6,555 nt of DNA from an uncultured Granulosicoccaceae bacterium (lineage in GTDB: Bacteria > Pseudomonadota > Gammaproteobacteria > Granulosicoccales > Granulosicoccaceae): contig CALFBL010000088.1 in the NCBI GenBank assembly GCA_937951695.1, positions 1 through 6,555 of the forward strand. Direction: 5' to 3'. Position numbers and translations under genes: made by a program. Positions 1-5,778 of this stretch are shown here, piece by piece (position 1 is the stretch's first letter; each line of letters opens with the position of its first letter). The notes under the pieces were generated by a model that was given only the letters and a program-made list of their open reading frames with translations, was not told the DNA's origin and did no database searches.

Positions 1-257
1 AATTTGCAGTCATCGGCCAAGCCAGAAGGTATTTGCCCGCCAAACGCTCGACTCAATTGCGCGCGTTGAAAACGGTAAGCCTGTTCGAGTGACGCCTGGG
101 AAATTTCCACCCCGTTGACTTCAGCGACCGGTGGAGCCGACCCCCCGGTTAAATAGGAGCCGACACCGACGAGTGCAAACGGTATACAAATGAGCGTGAT
201 CAAAGTGTATTTGATCGGTTTGGAACTACGAACCTTTTCGCGAAGATCGAGCAACAT
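1..257 (-). CDS. ppiD: PpiD-like periplasmic folding factor, N-terminal fragment (gene runs off the left edge)
   Basis: The first 85 codons of an open frame start at ATG 257-255 and continue past the window edge. The product begins MLLDLREKVRSS, has a hydrophobic segment at about residues 17-36 that fits a single inner-membrane anchor, a GG pair just after it, and then a VAEVNGVEIS stretch followed by a Gln/Arg-rich helix. This is the usual start of PpiD: a short cytoplasmic N-terminus, one membrane helix, then the SurA-like N-terminal chaperone domain in the periplasm. In E. coli PpiD associates with the Sec translocon and assists newly exported proteins, while its parvulin domain is inactive; that domain is not in view here. 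Location just beyond hupB is the standard position for ppiD. An in-frame TAA at 284-282 limits the start; only a weak CGGA lies upstream of the ATG, so start choice is fairly but not fully secure. No convincing promoter was seen in 258-315, although the terminator at 316-342 implies that ppiD needs its own. Confidence 0.85.
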   Translation of the reverse strand, partial: MLLDLREKVRSSKPIKYTLITLICIPFALVGVGSYLTGGSAPPVAEVNGVEISQASLEQAYRFQRAQLSRAFGGQIPSGLADDCK

Positions 258-315
258 GATGAATCGATTCCGTGCCAGCTGTTATGGAGATTTAAGTTAG
301 TGCGTAAGAACAATG

Positions 316-342
316 AAAAAAGGGTGCTGTTAAGCACCCTTT
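316..342 (-). terminator. Rho-independent terminator after the tRNA pair
   Basis: Read on the minus strand, a perfect 10-bp stem AAAGGGTGCT / AGCACCCTTT with a TAAC loop runs directly into a six-T tract. It lies 12 bases after the tRNA-Asp CCA end and upstream of ppiD, so it should end the hupB-tRNA transcript and separate it from ppiD. Confidence 0.9.
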
Positions 343-354
343 AGTTACAGCAAT

Positions 355-431
355 TGGCGGAGCGGACGGGACTCGAACCCGCGACCCCCGGCGTGACAGG
401 CCGGTATTCTAACCAACTGAACTACCGCTCC
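355..431 (-). tRNA. tRNA-Asp (anticodon GUC)
   Basis: A 77-nt cloverleaf on the minus strand. The acceptor arms GGAGCGG and CCGCTCC pair perfectly, the discriminator is G (typical of tRNA-Asp), and CCA is encoded at 357-355. The anticodon loop CTGTCAC has anticodon GTC at 397-395, decoding GAC/GAU. The T arm carries GGTTCGAGTCC. It is 11 bases downstream of tRNA-Val and shares its terminator, so the two are almost certainly processed from one precursor. Confidence 0.97.
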
Positions 432-442
432 AAAGCTTCTTA

Positions 443-518
443 TGGTGGGTGCTGAGGGGATCGAACCCCCGACCCTCGCCTTGTAAGGGCGATGCTCTAC
501 CAGCTGAGCTAAGCACCC
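443..518 (-). tRNA. tRNA-Val (anticodon UAC)
   Basis: A 76-nt cloverleaf on the minus strand with acceptor arms GGGTGCT / AGCACCC, discriminator A and an encoded CCA at 445-443. The anticodon loop CTTACAA places TAC at 485-483, which is valine (GUA and, by wobble, other GUN codons). The D arm TAGCTCAGCTGGTAGAGC and T loop TTCGATC are canonical. Its 5' end lies only 13 bases after the hupB stop codon, leaving no room for a separate promoter outside the hupB coding region. Confidence 0.97.
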
Positions 519-531
519 CCAACCGAACTCC

Positions 532-804
532 CTAGTTTACAGCATCTTTTAAAGCTTTACCAGCTTTAAATGAAGGTGCATTCGATGCTGGGATATCAAT
601 CGTCTTACCTGTCTGAGGATTTCGTCCTTGACGCGCCTTACGCGGTCGTACAAGGAAAGTACCAAAGCCAACAAGAGTTACCTGGTCGCCTTTCGACATT
701 GCGTCAGTCAGTGAATCCAAAACTGCATTGACCGCTGTTTCTGCATCCGACTTGGACAAATCCCCTTTTGATGCCACTGCATCGATGAACTCAGCTTTGT
801 TCAT
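532..804 (-). CDS. hupB: DNA-binding protein HU, beta-type
   Basis: A 90-residue protein, the normal length for HU. It starts MNKAEFIDAVA, has the alpha-helical dimerisation part at residues 1-40, the family signature GFGTF at 46-50, and the basic DNA-binding beta-arm at about 53-75 (RPRKARQGRNP), with the conserved arm-tip proline at P63 that intercalates between base pairs in HU/IHF proteins. HU coats and bends DNA non-specifically as a dimer, shaping the nucleoid and helping replication, repair and transcription. Position directly after lon supports hupB rather than hupA or an IHF subunit. A Shine-Dalgarno-like AAGGGG lies at 821-816, 11 bases before the ATG, which is slightly long. The stop is TAG at 534-532. 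Transcription probably comes from the 202-base gap to lon and runs on into the two tRNA genes. HU is a known Lon substrate in E. coli; that is family knowledge, not visible here. Confidence 0.97.
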   Translation of the reverse strand: MNKAEFIDAVASKGDLSKSDAETAVNAVLDSLTDAMSKGDQVTLVGFGTFLVRPRKARQGRNPQTGKTIDIPASNAPSFKAGKALKDAVN

Positions 805-840
805 TTCGTCTCATTCCCCTTAAAAGGTTTAAATATATTG

Positions 841-872
841 GTGCGCGTTGCGACCCCACTAGCTTCGCGCAC
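841..872 (-). promoter_or_regulatory. Stem-loop in the presumed hupB leader
   Basis: On the minus strand GTGCGCG and CGCGCAC form a perfect 7-bp, nearly all G/C stem around an 18-base loop. Beyond an AA/AA mismatch a further GC/GC pair could extend it. It ends 36 bases before the hupB ATG and is followed by an A/T-rich tract (AATATATTTAAACC) and then the ribosome binding site. If transcription starts upstream, as is likely, it folds in the 5' untranslated RNA. A role in mRNA stability or translation is inferred only. Confidence 0.4.
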
Positions 873-899
873 AGTGCCGCTATTGGGCCTCTGTGATGG

Positions 900-929
900 A
901 TTGTAGGTCAAAAAACCGCGCTTTATGAC
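900..929 (-). promoter_or_regulatory. Weak candidate sigma-70 promoter for hupB
   Basis: On the minus strand a good -10 hexamer TACAAT sits at 905-900, with a poor -35 GTCATA at 929-924 and an 18-base spacer. A start near 893 would give a leader of about 90 bases containing the 841-872 stem-loop. A second possible -35, TTGACC at 911-906, has no good -10 at the right distance. hupB should have its own promoter here, but this exact assignment is tentative. Confidence 0.25.
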
Positions 930-962
930 ATTGCAGGGTGTGTATAAACGTAATTACTTCTT

Positions 963-996
963 AAAAAGCTCCGCTTTTGGCCATGTTTTGACCAAA
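963..996 (-). terminator. Weak terminator-like hairpins after lon
   Basis: Two overlapping hairpins follow the lon stop. The first, TTTGGTCA-AAACA-TGGCCAAA (996-976), has 8 pairs with one G.U but no T tract next to it. The second, AAAAGC-GGA-GCTTTT, runs into a short T run but has a mostly A/T stem. They share the AAA at 978-976, so both cannot form fully at once. Neither is a canonical terminator, so some read-through from lon into hupB is plausible. Confidence 0.3.
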
Positions 997-1006
997 TCGC
1001 CTTAAC

Positions 1007-3469
1007 TCAGTGATGTTGTAGACCCGAGCCCGGCTTACCTGGCTCTTTTTTCTCACTGCCAGTACTCACCGTTTTATCACCTGAAGATGCGATATCCGAT
1101 GGAGAATTCACTAACGCTATGTCGAAAACTTCGTCTATCCATTGCACCGCTTTGATGTCCAGACCTGTCTTTATTTCATCCGAAATTTCAGTCAAGTCTT
1201 TCTCGTTTTCGATTGGGATCAGAACGGTTTCGATGCCGCCACGTTGAGCCGCCAATAGCTTTTCTTTCAGTCCACCAATAGGCAACACTTCTCCGCGCAA
1301 GGTTATCTCACCGGTCATCGCAACATCCGCTCTTACCGGCACACCAGTCAATGCACTCACAAGTGCTGTGCACATACCCGCACCTGCGCTTGGGCCGTCT
1401 TTTGGCGTTGCACCATCGGGCACATGAACGTGCAAATCGGTGTTCTCATGGAAGTCTGATTTAATACCTAAACTGTCGGCGCGACTTCTGACAACCATCA
1501 TAGCTGCCTGTATTGACTCTTTCATCACATCGCCTAACTGACCGGTGTAGGAGAACTTACCTTTGCCCGGCACCACTGAGGTTTCAATGGTAAGCAGTTC
1601 CCCACCCACTTGCGTCCACGCAAGGCCTGTAACCTGGCCGATCTTATCTTCCTTATCAGCACGCCCCCAACGAAAACGGGTAACACCGAGGTAATCACCT
1701 AAATTCTCATCGCTGATTTGCACTGGCTCTGGAGAATCCTCATTCATTACTTCGCGCACCACCTTACGGCAGACCTTGCTGATTTCACGCTCCAGATTTC
1801 GCACACCCGCCTCACGCGTATAACTGCGAATGGTTTCTAAGATTGCACCGTCATCAAAGCTTATCTCGGTCTCATTCAAGCCGTTGTCCTTCATTTTGCG
1901 AGGCAACAGATAAGTCTTGGCAATGGCGGCCTTCTCCAGTTCGGTGTAACCGGGAATACGAATCACTTCCATCCGATCAAGCAAAGGCTCTGGGATATTC
2001 ATGGTGTTGGCGGTGGCGACAAACATCACTTCCGATAGATCGTATTCCACTTCGAGATAGTGATCGGTGAAGGTATGATTTTGTTCAGGGTCCAATACCT
2101 CCAGCAAGGCCGAAGAAGGATCCCCGCGAAAATCCATCGACATCTTGTCAATTTCATCCAACAAAATAAGCGGGTTTCGCTTACCGACTTTGGTCAGTGA
2201 TTGAATGATTTTGCCCGGCATCGAGCCGATGTAGGTGCGACGATGACCTCGAATTTCAGCCTCATCCCGCACACCACCCAAGGCGATACGCGAGAACTTC
2301 CGGCCTGTGGCTCGTGCGATGGATCGACCCAGTGAGGTTTTGCCCACACCCGGTGGTCCAACCAGACACAAGATAGGCCCTTTGGCTTTTTTGACGCGCT
2401 TTTGTACCGCAAGGTATTCAAGAATGCGTTCTTTGACTTTCTCCAAGCCGTAGTGGTCGTCTTCAAGAATGCGTTCCGCATCAGCCATGGTTTTCTTTAA
2501 CTTGGATTTTTTCTTCCAAGGCAAGCCGACCATGGTATCGATGTAATTTCGAACCACGGTGGCTTCGGCCGACATCGGTGACATCATTTTCAGCTTATTG
2601 AGCTCTGCTGTGGCTTTCTTGTGTGCCTCTTTGGATAGACCCACCGTTTCGATTTTCTTACCAAGCTCTTCCGATTCGTTGGGCACATCATCCATCTCCC
2701 CCAGCTCTTTTTGAATGGCTTTCATCTGCTCATTCAAGTAGTATTCTCGCTGGCTCTTCTCCATTTGCTGTTTGACTCGACTGCGCACGCGTTTTTCAAC
2801 CTGCAGCAAATCCAGCTCGGACTCCATCAGGTTCAACAGGTGCTCAAGCCGCTCACGAGCGGAGAAGATTTCAAGAATAGTTTGCTTTTCATCGACCCGT
2901 AACGACATTTGGGCAGCGATCATGTCAGCCAGCCGATCGGGCTCGTCTACCCCGGCTAAGGTGCCTAACACTTCAGGCGGCACTTTCTTGTTCATCTTGA
3001 CGTACTGATCGAACATGTTGGTGACCGAACGCACCAGAACCTCAATCTCTTTGATATCGTCAGCGTCAGCGATGGCGGGCATATCGCGCCATTCTGCTGA
3101 GAAATAACCGTCGGCCTCATTCGTGCCCAAGCGATCTATATGCACCCGCTTGTGCCCTTCAACCAACACCTTGATGGTGCCGTCGGGCAACTTCAACAAT
3201 TGCAGAATGGTTGCGATGGTTCCGACGGTGTGGATGTCGTCCGCGCCAGGCTCATCGACTTTTGCGCTAGTCTGCGCCGCAAGCAAAATACGTTTATCGA
3301 CAGCTTGCGCCGCGTCCAGTGCTTCGATAGACTTCTCTCGCCCTACAAACAGCGGTATTACCATGTGCGGATAGACCACCACATCGCGAAGCGGCAGCAC
3401 GGGTAAACGGCGGGGCGGTTCTATATCAGCGAGTGATTTAGACGTTTGAGCGGATTCGTGTTCAGACAC
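1007..3469 (-). CDS. lon: ATP-dependent protease Lon (LonA type)
   Basis: A single-chain AAA+ serine protease that unfolds and degrades misfolded and regulatory proteins in the cytoplasm as a hexamer. Domains in order: N-terminal substrate-binding domain (about 22-215, beginning LPVLPLRDVVVYPHMVIPL), a coiled-coil linker (about 220-300), the AAA+ module with Walker A GPPGVGKT (371-378) and Walker B LLDEID (436-441), and the S16 protease domain with the Ser-Lys dyad S694 (in DGPSAG) and K737 (in GGLKEK). The 43-residue spacing of this dyad equals that of E. coli S679/K722. The protein has 820 residues against 784 in E. coli; the extra length is about 11 residues at the N-terminus and a Ser/Gly/Lys-rich tail from about 789. 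The start is GTG (3469-3467): an in-frame TAA lies one codon further upstream and a strong AGAGGTG is 7 bases away, so no longer form is possible. The gene stands between the clpX terminator and hupB, and a sigma-32-like promoter precedes it. Confidence 0.98.
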   Translation of the reverse strand: MSEHESAQTSKSLADIEPPRRLPVLPLRDVVVYPHMVIPLFVGREKSIEALDAAQAVDKRILLAAQTSAKVDEPGADDIHTVGTIATILQLLKLPDGTIKVLVEGHKRVHIDRLGTNEADGYFSAEWRDMPAIADADDIKEIEVLVRSVTNMFDQYVKMNKKVPPEVLGTLAGVDEPDRLADMIAAQMSLRVDEKQTILEIFSARERLEHLLNLMESELDLLQVEKRVRSRVKQQMEKSQREYYLNEQMKAIQKELGEMDDVPNESEELGKKIETVGLSKEAHKKATAELNKLKMMSPMSAEATVVRNYIDTMVGLPWKKKSKLKKTMADAERILEDDHYGLEKVKERILEYLAVQKRVKKAKGPILCLVGPPGVGKTSLGRSIARATGRKFSRIALGGVRDEAEIRGHRRTYIGSMPGKIIQSLTKVGKRNPLILLDEIDKMSMDFRGDPSSALLEVLDPEQNHTFTDHYLEVEYDLSEVMFVATANTMNIPEPLLDRMEVIRIPGYTELEKAAIAKTYLLPRKMKDNGLNETEISFDDGAILETIRSYTREAGVRNLEREISKVCRKVVREVMNEDSPEPVQISDENLGDYLGVTRFRWGRADKEDKIGQVTGLAWTQVGGELLTIETSVVPGKGKFSYTGQLGDVMKESIQAAMMVVRSRADSLGIKSDFHENTDLHVHVPDGATPKDGPSAGAGMCTALVSALTGVPVRADVAMTGEITLRGEVLPIGGLKEKLLAAQRGGIETVLIPIENEKDLTEISDEIKTGLDIKAVQWIDEVFDIALVNSPSDIASSGDKTVSTGSEKKEPGKPGSGLQHH

Positions 3470-3476
3470 GTATTAG

Positions 3477-3483
3477 CACCTCT
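3477..3483 (-). promoter_or_regulatory. lon ribosome binding site supporting the GTG start
   Basis: AGAGGTG on the minus strand lies 7 bases upstream of the GTG at 3469. With the in-frame TAA at 3475-3473, between this site and the start codon, it fixes initiation at GTG. The next in-frame ATG is codon 36, inside the conserved N-terminal domain. Confidence 0.8.
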
Positions 3484-3509
3484 GGCGTTGAGCGGTTTCG
3501 CGCTATTCA

Positions 3510-3529
3510 GGATACAGGACATGGTATCC
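3510..3529 (-). repeat. Perfect inverted repeat GGATAC-N8-GTATCC at the lon promoter
   Basis: The 6-base arms are exact and separated by 8 bases. The repeat covers the proposed lon -10 element and the expected transcription start, so it may be an operator-like DNA palindrome rather than a full RNA hairpin. No regulator can be named. An arm of this length can occur by chance, which limits confidence in function. Confidence 0.4.
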
Positions 3530-3547
3530 AGCCAAGCTGAATTCAAG
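3519..3547 (-). promoter_or_regulatory. Probable sigma-32 (heat-shock) promoter of lon
   Basis: On the minus strand CTTGAAT (3547-3541) matches the sigma-32 -35 consensus CTTGAAA in 6 of 7 positions. After a 14-base spacer, TACCATGT (3526-3519) matches the -10 consensus CCCCATnT in 5 of the 7 specified positions (6 of 8 counting the free one). The spacing is the preferred one, and the site lies directly after the clpX terminator and about 50 bases before the lon start. lon is a classic sigma-32 gene in E. coli, which supports the reading. It was found by eye; no start-site data are available. Confidence 0.65.
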
Positions 3548-3558
3548 GGAATGAACAT

Positions 3559-3585
3559 AAAAAAGGCCCGACATGCGGGCCTTTT
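3559..3585 (-). terminator. Rho-independent terminator after clpX
   Basis: On the minus strand a perfect 10-bp stem AAAAGGCCCG / CGGGCCTTTT with loop CATGT is followed by a six-T tract that overlaps the stem end. It lies 28 bases after the clpX stop and before the lon promoter, so it should separate the tig-clpP-clpX transcript from lon. Confidence 0.92.
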
Positions 3586-3613
3586 GATGCGTTAAGCGCT
3601 CAACTCCCGTGGA

Positions 3614-4906
3614 TTAGTCGTCCGATGCAGCCTTTTTGTACTTCTCTTCTTCCATCACTTTCTCTTGGCCTTCTAAGAGCAAATACGGTTTTGATTCGCC
3701 CCGGACCACCGCGCCATCGAGAATAACTTTCTTGACATTTTCAATGCGCGGAAGTTCATACATTGTGTCGAGCAAGACATTTTCCAGAATAGTTCGTAAA
3801 CCACGGGCTCCAGTTTTTCGCTCTAGCGAATTTTTGGCTACTGCGTGCAACGCATCCAGACGGAATTCAATGTCGACATCTTCCATCGACAGTAGCCTTT
3901 CGTATTGCTTGGTAATCGCATTCTTGGGCTCGACCAGTATGCGCACCAGCGCTTCCTCGTCCAGCTCTTCCAACGTAGCCACAACCGGCAGACGGCCCAC
4001 AAATTCCGGGATCAGTCCAAAGCTAATCAGATCCTGCGCCTCAACGTCATGCAGCATTTCGCCGATGTTTTTCGAATCATCCTTAGACTGTACTTCTGCA
4101 CCAAAACCGATGCCGCCCTTTTCCGAGCGTTGAGCAATGATTTTCTCCAGCCCGGCAAACGCACCCCCACAAACGAATAAAATATTTGAGGTATCCACTT
4201 GCAAAAATTCCTGCTGCGGGTGCTTGCGTCCACCTTGTGGCGGAACCGATGCCACGGTACCTTCAATCAACTTGAGCAAGGCTTGCTGCACACCCTCACC
4301 CGAGACATCGCGGGTGATGGAAGGGTTGTCTGACTTACGGGAAATCTTGTCGATTTCGTCGATATACACAATTCCGGTTTGCGCCTTCTCGACGTCGTAG
4401 TCGCACTTTTGCAAGAGCTTCTGAATTATATTCTCGACGTCCTCGCCCACATAACCCGCTTCCGTGAGCGTGGTAGCGTCCGCGATCGTGAACGGTACGT
4501 TGAGCGTTCTCGCCAACGTCTCAGCCAGCAAGGTTTTACCCGACCCAGTTGGGCCGATAAGCAAAATATTGCTTTTTGTCAGCTCAACATCGCCTTTCTT
4601 GTCCTTGTATTCCAGACGCTTATAGTGGTTGTAGACCGCCACCGCCAAGATCTTTTTGGCAGTGCTCTGACCGATGACGTAAGAGTCGAGCAATTCCTTA
4701 ATTTCATGCGGTTTCGGCAGCTCACTGTCGTGACTGTCGCTGGTGTCCTGCATCTCCTCTGTAATGATGTCGTTACACAAATCGACACACTCATCGCAGA
4801 TGAATACCGAAGGACCGGCGATCAACTTACGCACTTCATGCTGGCTTTTGCCACAAAAAGAGCAGTAAAGCAGTTTTCCGTCGTCTTTCTTATCTTCGTC
4901 AGTCAT
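3614..4906 (-). CDS. clpX: ATP-dependent Clp protease, ATPase subunit ClpX
   Basis: A hexameric AAA+ unfoldase that recognises tagged substrates (such as ssrA-tagged proteins in E. coli), unfolds them and threads them into ClpP. At 430 residues it is close to the usual size (424 in E. coli). Visible elements in order: N-terminal zinc-binding dimerisation domain with Cys15, Cys18, Cys37 and Cys40; Walker A GPTGSGKT (118-125); pore-1 loop GYVG (151-154), which grips substrate; Walker B YIDEID (181-186); RKH loop (227-229); IGF loop (266-268), the contact that docks into ClpP; arginine finger in FVGR (R305); sensor-2 GAR (R368). All key residues are present, so an active partner for the adjacent ClpP is expected. 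GAAGAG, 8 bases before the ATG, serves as ribosome binding site. The stop is TAA, followed by a strong terminator. The 123-base gap from clpP holds a stem-loop, so clpX may be expressed partly independently. Confidence 0.98.
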   Translation of the reverse strand: MTDEDKKDDGKLLYCSFCGKSQHEVRKLIAGPSVFICDECVDLCNDIITEEMQDTSDSHDSELPKPHEIKELLDSYVIGQSTAKKILAVAVYNHYKRLEYKDKKGDVELTKSNILLIGPTGSGKTLLAETLARTLNVPFTIADATTLTEAGYVGEDVENIIQKLLQKCDYDVEKAQTGIVYIDEIDKISRKSDNPSITRDVSGEGVQQALLKLIEGTVASVPPQGGRKHPQQEFLQVDTSNILFVCGGAFAGLEKIIAQRSEKGGIGFGAEVQSKDDSKNIGEMLHDVEAQDLISFGLIPEFVGRLPVVATLEELDEEALVRILVEPKNAITKQYERLLSMEDVDIEFRLDALHAVAKNSLERKTGARGLRTILENVLLDTMYELPRIENVKKVILDGAVVRGESKPYLLLEGQEKVMEEEKYKKAASDD

Positions 4907-4988
4907 AAACCGAACTCTTCAACTTTTCCTAACCTTGCCGTTTTTTTAACGACTTTTCAAGCACCCGTATGCGCTGCATTCGGAACTA

Positions 4989-5009
4989 CCACCACCGTTA
5001 TGGTGGTGG
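4989..5009 (-). promoter_or_regulatory. Intercistronic stem-loop between clpP and clpX
   Basis: On the minus strand an exact 8-bp stem CCACCACC-ATAAC-GGTGGTGG lies 20 bases after the clpP stop. A seven-T tract (5018-5012) precedes it; none follows it in either direction, so it is not an intrinsic terminator. It may mark an RNA processing site, protect the clpP 3' end, or cause pausing, any of which would change the ClpP to ClpX ratio. Function is inferred. In the rest of the gap I see only an isolated CTTGAAA and a seven-A run before the clpX ribosome binding site. Confidence 0.5.
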
Positions 5010-5029
5010 CGAAAAAAACAATTCACACC

Positions 5030-5761
5030 TTACTTATCGTCGGCGGAAGTGTCGCCCTCTGCCGGGTCGCTTTTCGGAGCCTCGATGGCCGCTGGCGCAC
5101 CGCTGCTTGCAACTTTCACTTCTTCCTGTCTCGATTCCACGATTCTATCTACGATACCGTAGGCCACTGCATCCTTGGCCGCCATGAAATTGTCACGTTC
5201 AGTATTGGCCGTGATGGTTTCTACCGTCTGGCCAGTGTGGTGAGCCATTAATTGGTTCAACCTTTCTTTCATCGACAAAATTTCCCGGGCATGAATGTCA
5301 ATGTCTGTGGCCTGACCGCTAAAACCGGCAGAAGGCTGATGAATCATGACTCTAGAGTTCGGGAGTGTGAAGCGTTTGCCTTTTTCACCAGCGGTCAACA
5401 GGAACGCACCCATACTGGCCGCTTGACCTATACACAGCGTGCTGACGTCGGGCTTGATGAATTGCATAGTGTCGTAAATGGCCATGCCAGCCGTCACCGA
5501 GCCCCCTGGTGAATTGATGTACAGGCTGATGTCCTTGTCCGGATTTTCTGATTCCAGAAACAATAATTGTGCGACAATCGAATTCGCCATGAAATCTTCA
5601 ACGGGACCGATCAAGAAAATGACCCGTTCCCTGAGCATCCTCGAGAAGATGTCAAAACCGCGTTCGCCACGCGAATGTTCCTCGATGACGTTAGGTACAA
5701 TCGCCGCGTCAACTTGCGGTATCTGTCCATGCGCTACGGGCTGAGTGAAGCCAAAACTCAT
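5030..5761 (-). CDS. clpP: ATP-dependent Clp protease, proteolytic subunit ClpP
   Basis: The serine peptidase of the ClpXP/ClpAP machines, forming a double heptameric barrel in the cytoplasm. The catalytic triad is intact: S116 in GQAASMGAF, H141 in MIHQP and D190 in TERDNF, spaced 25 and 74 residues apart exactly as in E. coli (S111, H136, D185). The SRGERGFDIFSR block near residue 30 and the oxyanion-loop motif SPGGS (84-88) are also present. A short propeptide of about 15-19 residues at the N-terminus is likely, removed by self-cleavage as in the family. Length is 243 against about 207 in E. coli; the excess is mainly a hydrophilic, Ala/Pro/Ser/Asp-rich tail after about residue 212. The ATG lies 17 bases after the tig stop, with AGGGA 10 bases before it, so it is translated from the tig transcript; a promoter inside tig cannot be excluded. 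clpX follows and encodes the partner ATPase. Confidence 0.98.
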   Translation of the reverse strand: MSFGFTQPVAHGQIPQVDAAIVPNVIEEHSRGERGFDIFSRMLRERVIFLIGPVEDFMANSIVAQLLFLESENPDKDISLYINSPGGSVTAGMAIYDTMQFIKPDVSTLCIGQAASMGAFLLTAGEKGKRFTLPNSRVMIHQPSAGFSGQATDIDIHAREILSMKERLNQLMAHHTGQTVETITANTERDNFMAAKDAVAYGIVDRIVESRQEEVKVASSGAPAAIEAPKSDPAEGDTSADDK

Positions 5762-5778
5762 TGTTGGTAGTTCCCTAT

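Noticed and set aside
258..315. A promoter for ppiD between the terminator and the ppiD start
   Set aside because: One is expected after the terminator, but no pair of -35/-10 elements with proper spacing could be found; TTGTTC at the left of the interval has no matching -10.
2194..2481. A 95-codon minus-strand frame overlapping lon in another phase
   Set aside because: It overlaps the Lon Walker A region, the most conserved part of the protein, and translates to a composition-driven sequence without motifs.
3636..4133. A 165-codon plus-strand frame inside clpX
   Set aside because: It is a Ser-rich antisense shadow of clpX with no recognisable family; the clpX frame is fully conserved.
4950..4964. 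CTTGAAAAG on the minus strand upstream of clpX, matching the sigma-32 -35 element
   Set aside because: At the proper spacing (13-15 bases) there is no CCCCATnT-like or TATAAT-like -10; the next bases are a run of A and then CGGCAAGG. Without a -10 I do not call a promoter.
4379..5251. A 290-codon open frame on the plus strand across the 5' half of clpX, the clpX-clpP gap and the 3' part of clpP
   Set aside because: It lies opposite two certain genes. Its product has no recognisable domain, and the long open stretch is explained by the codon use of clpX and clpP read backwards.
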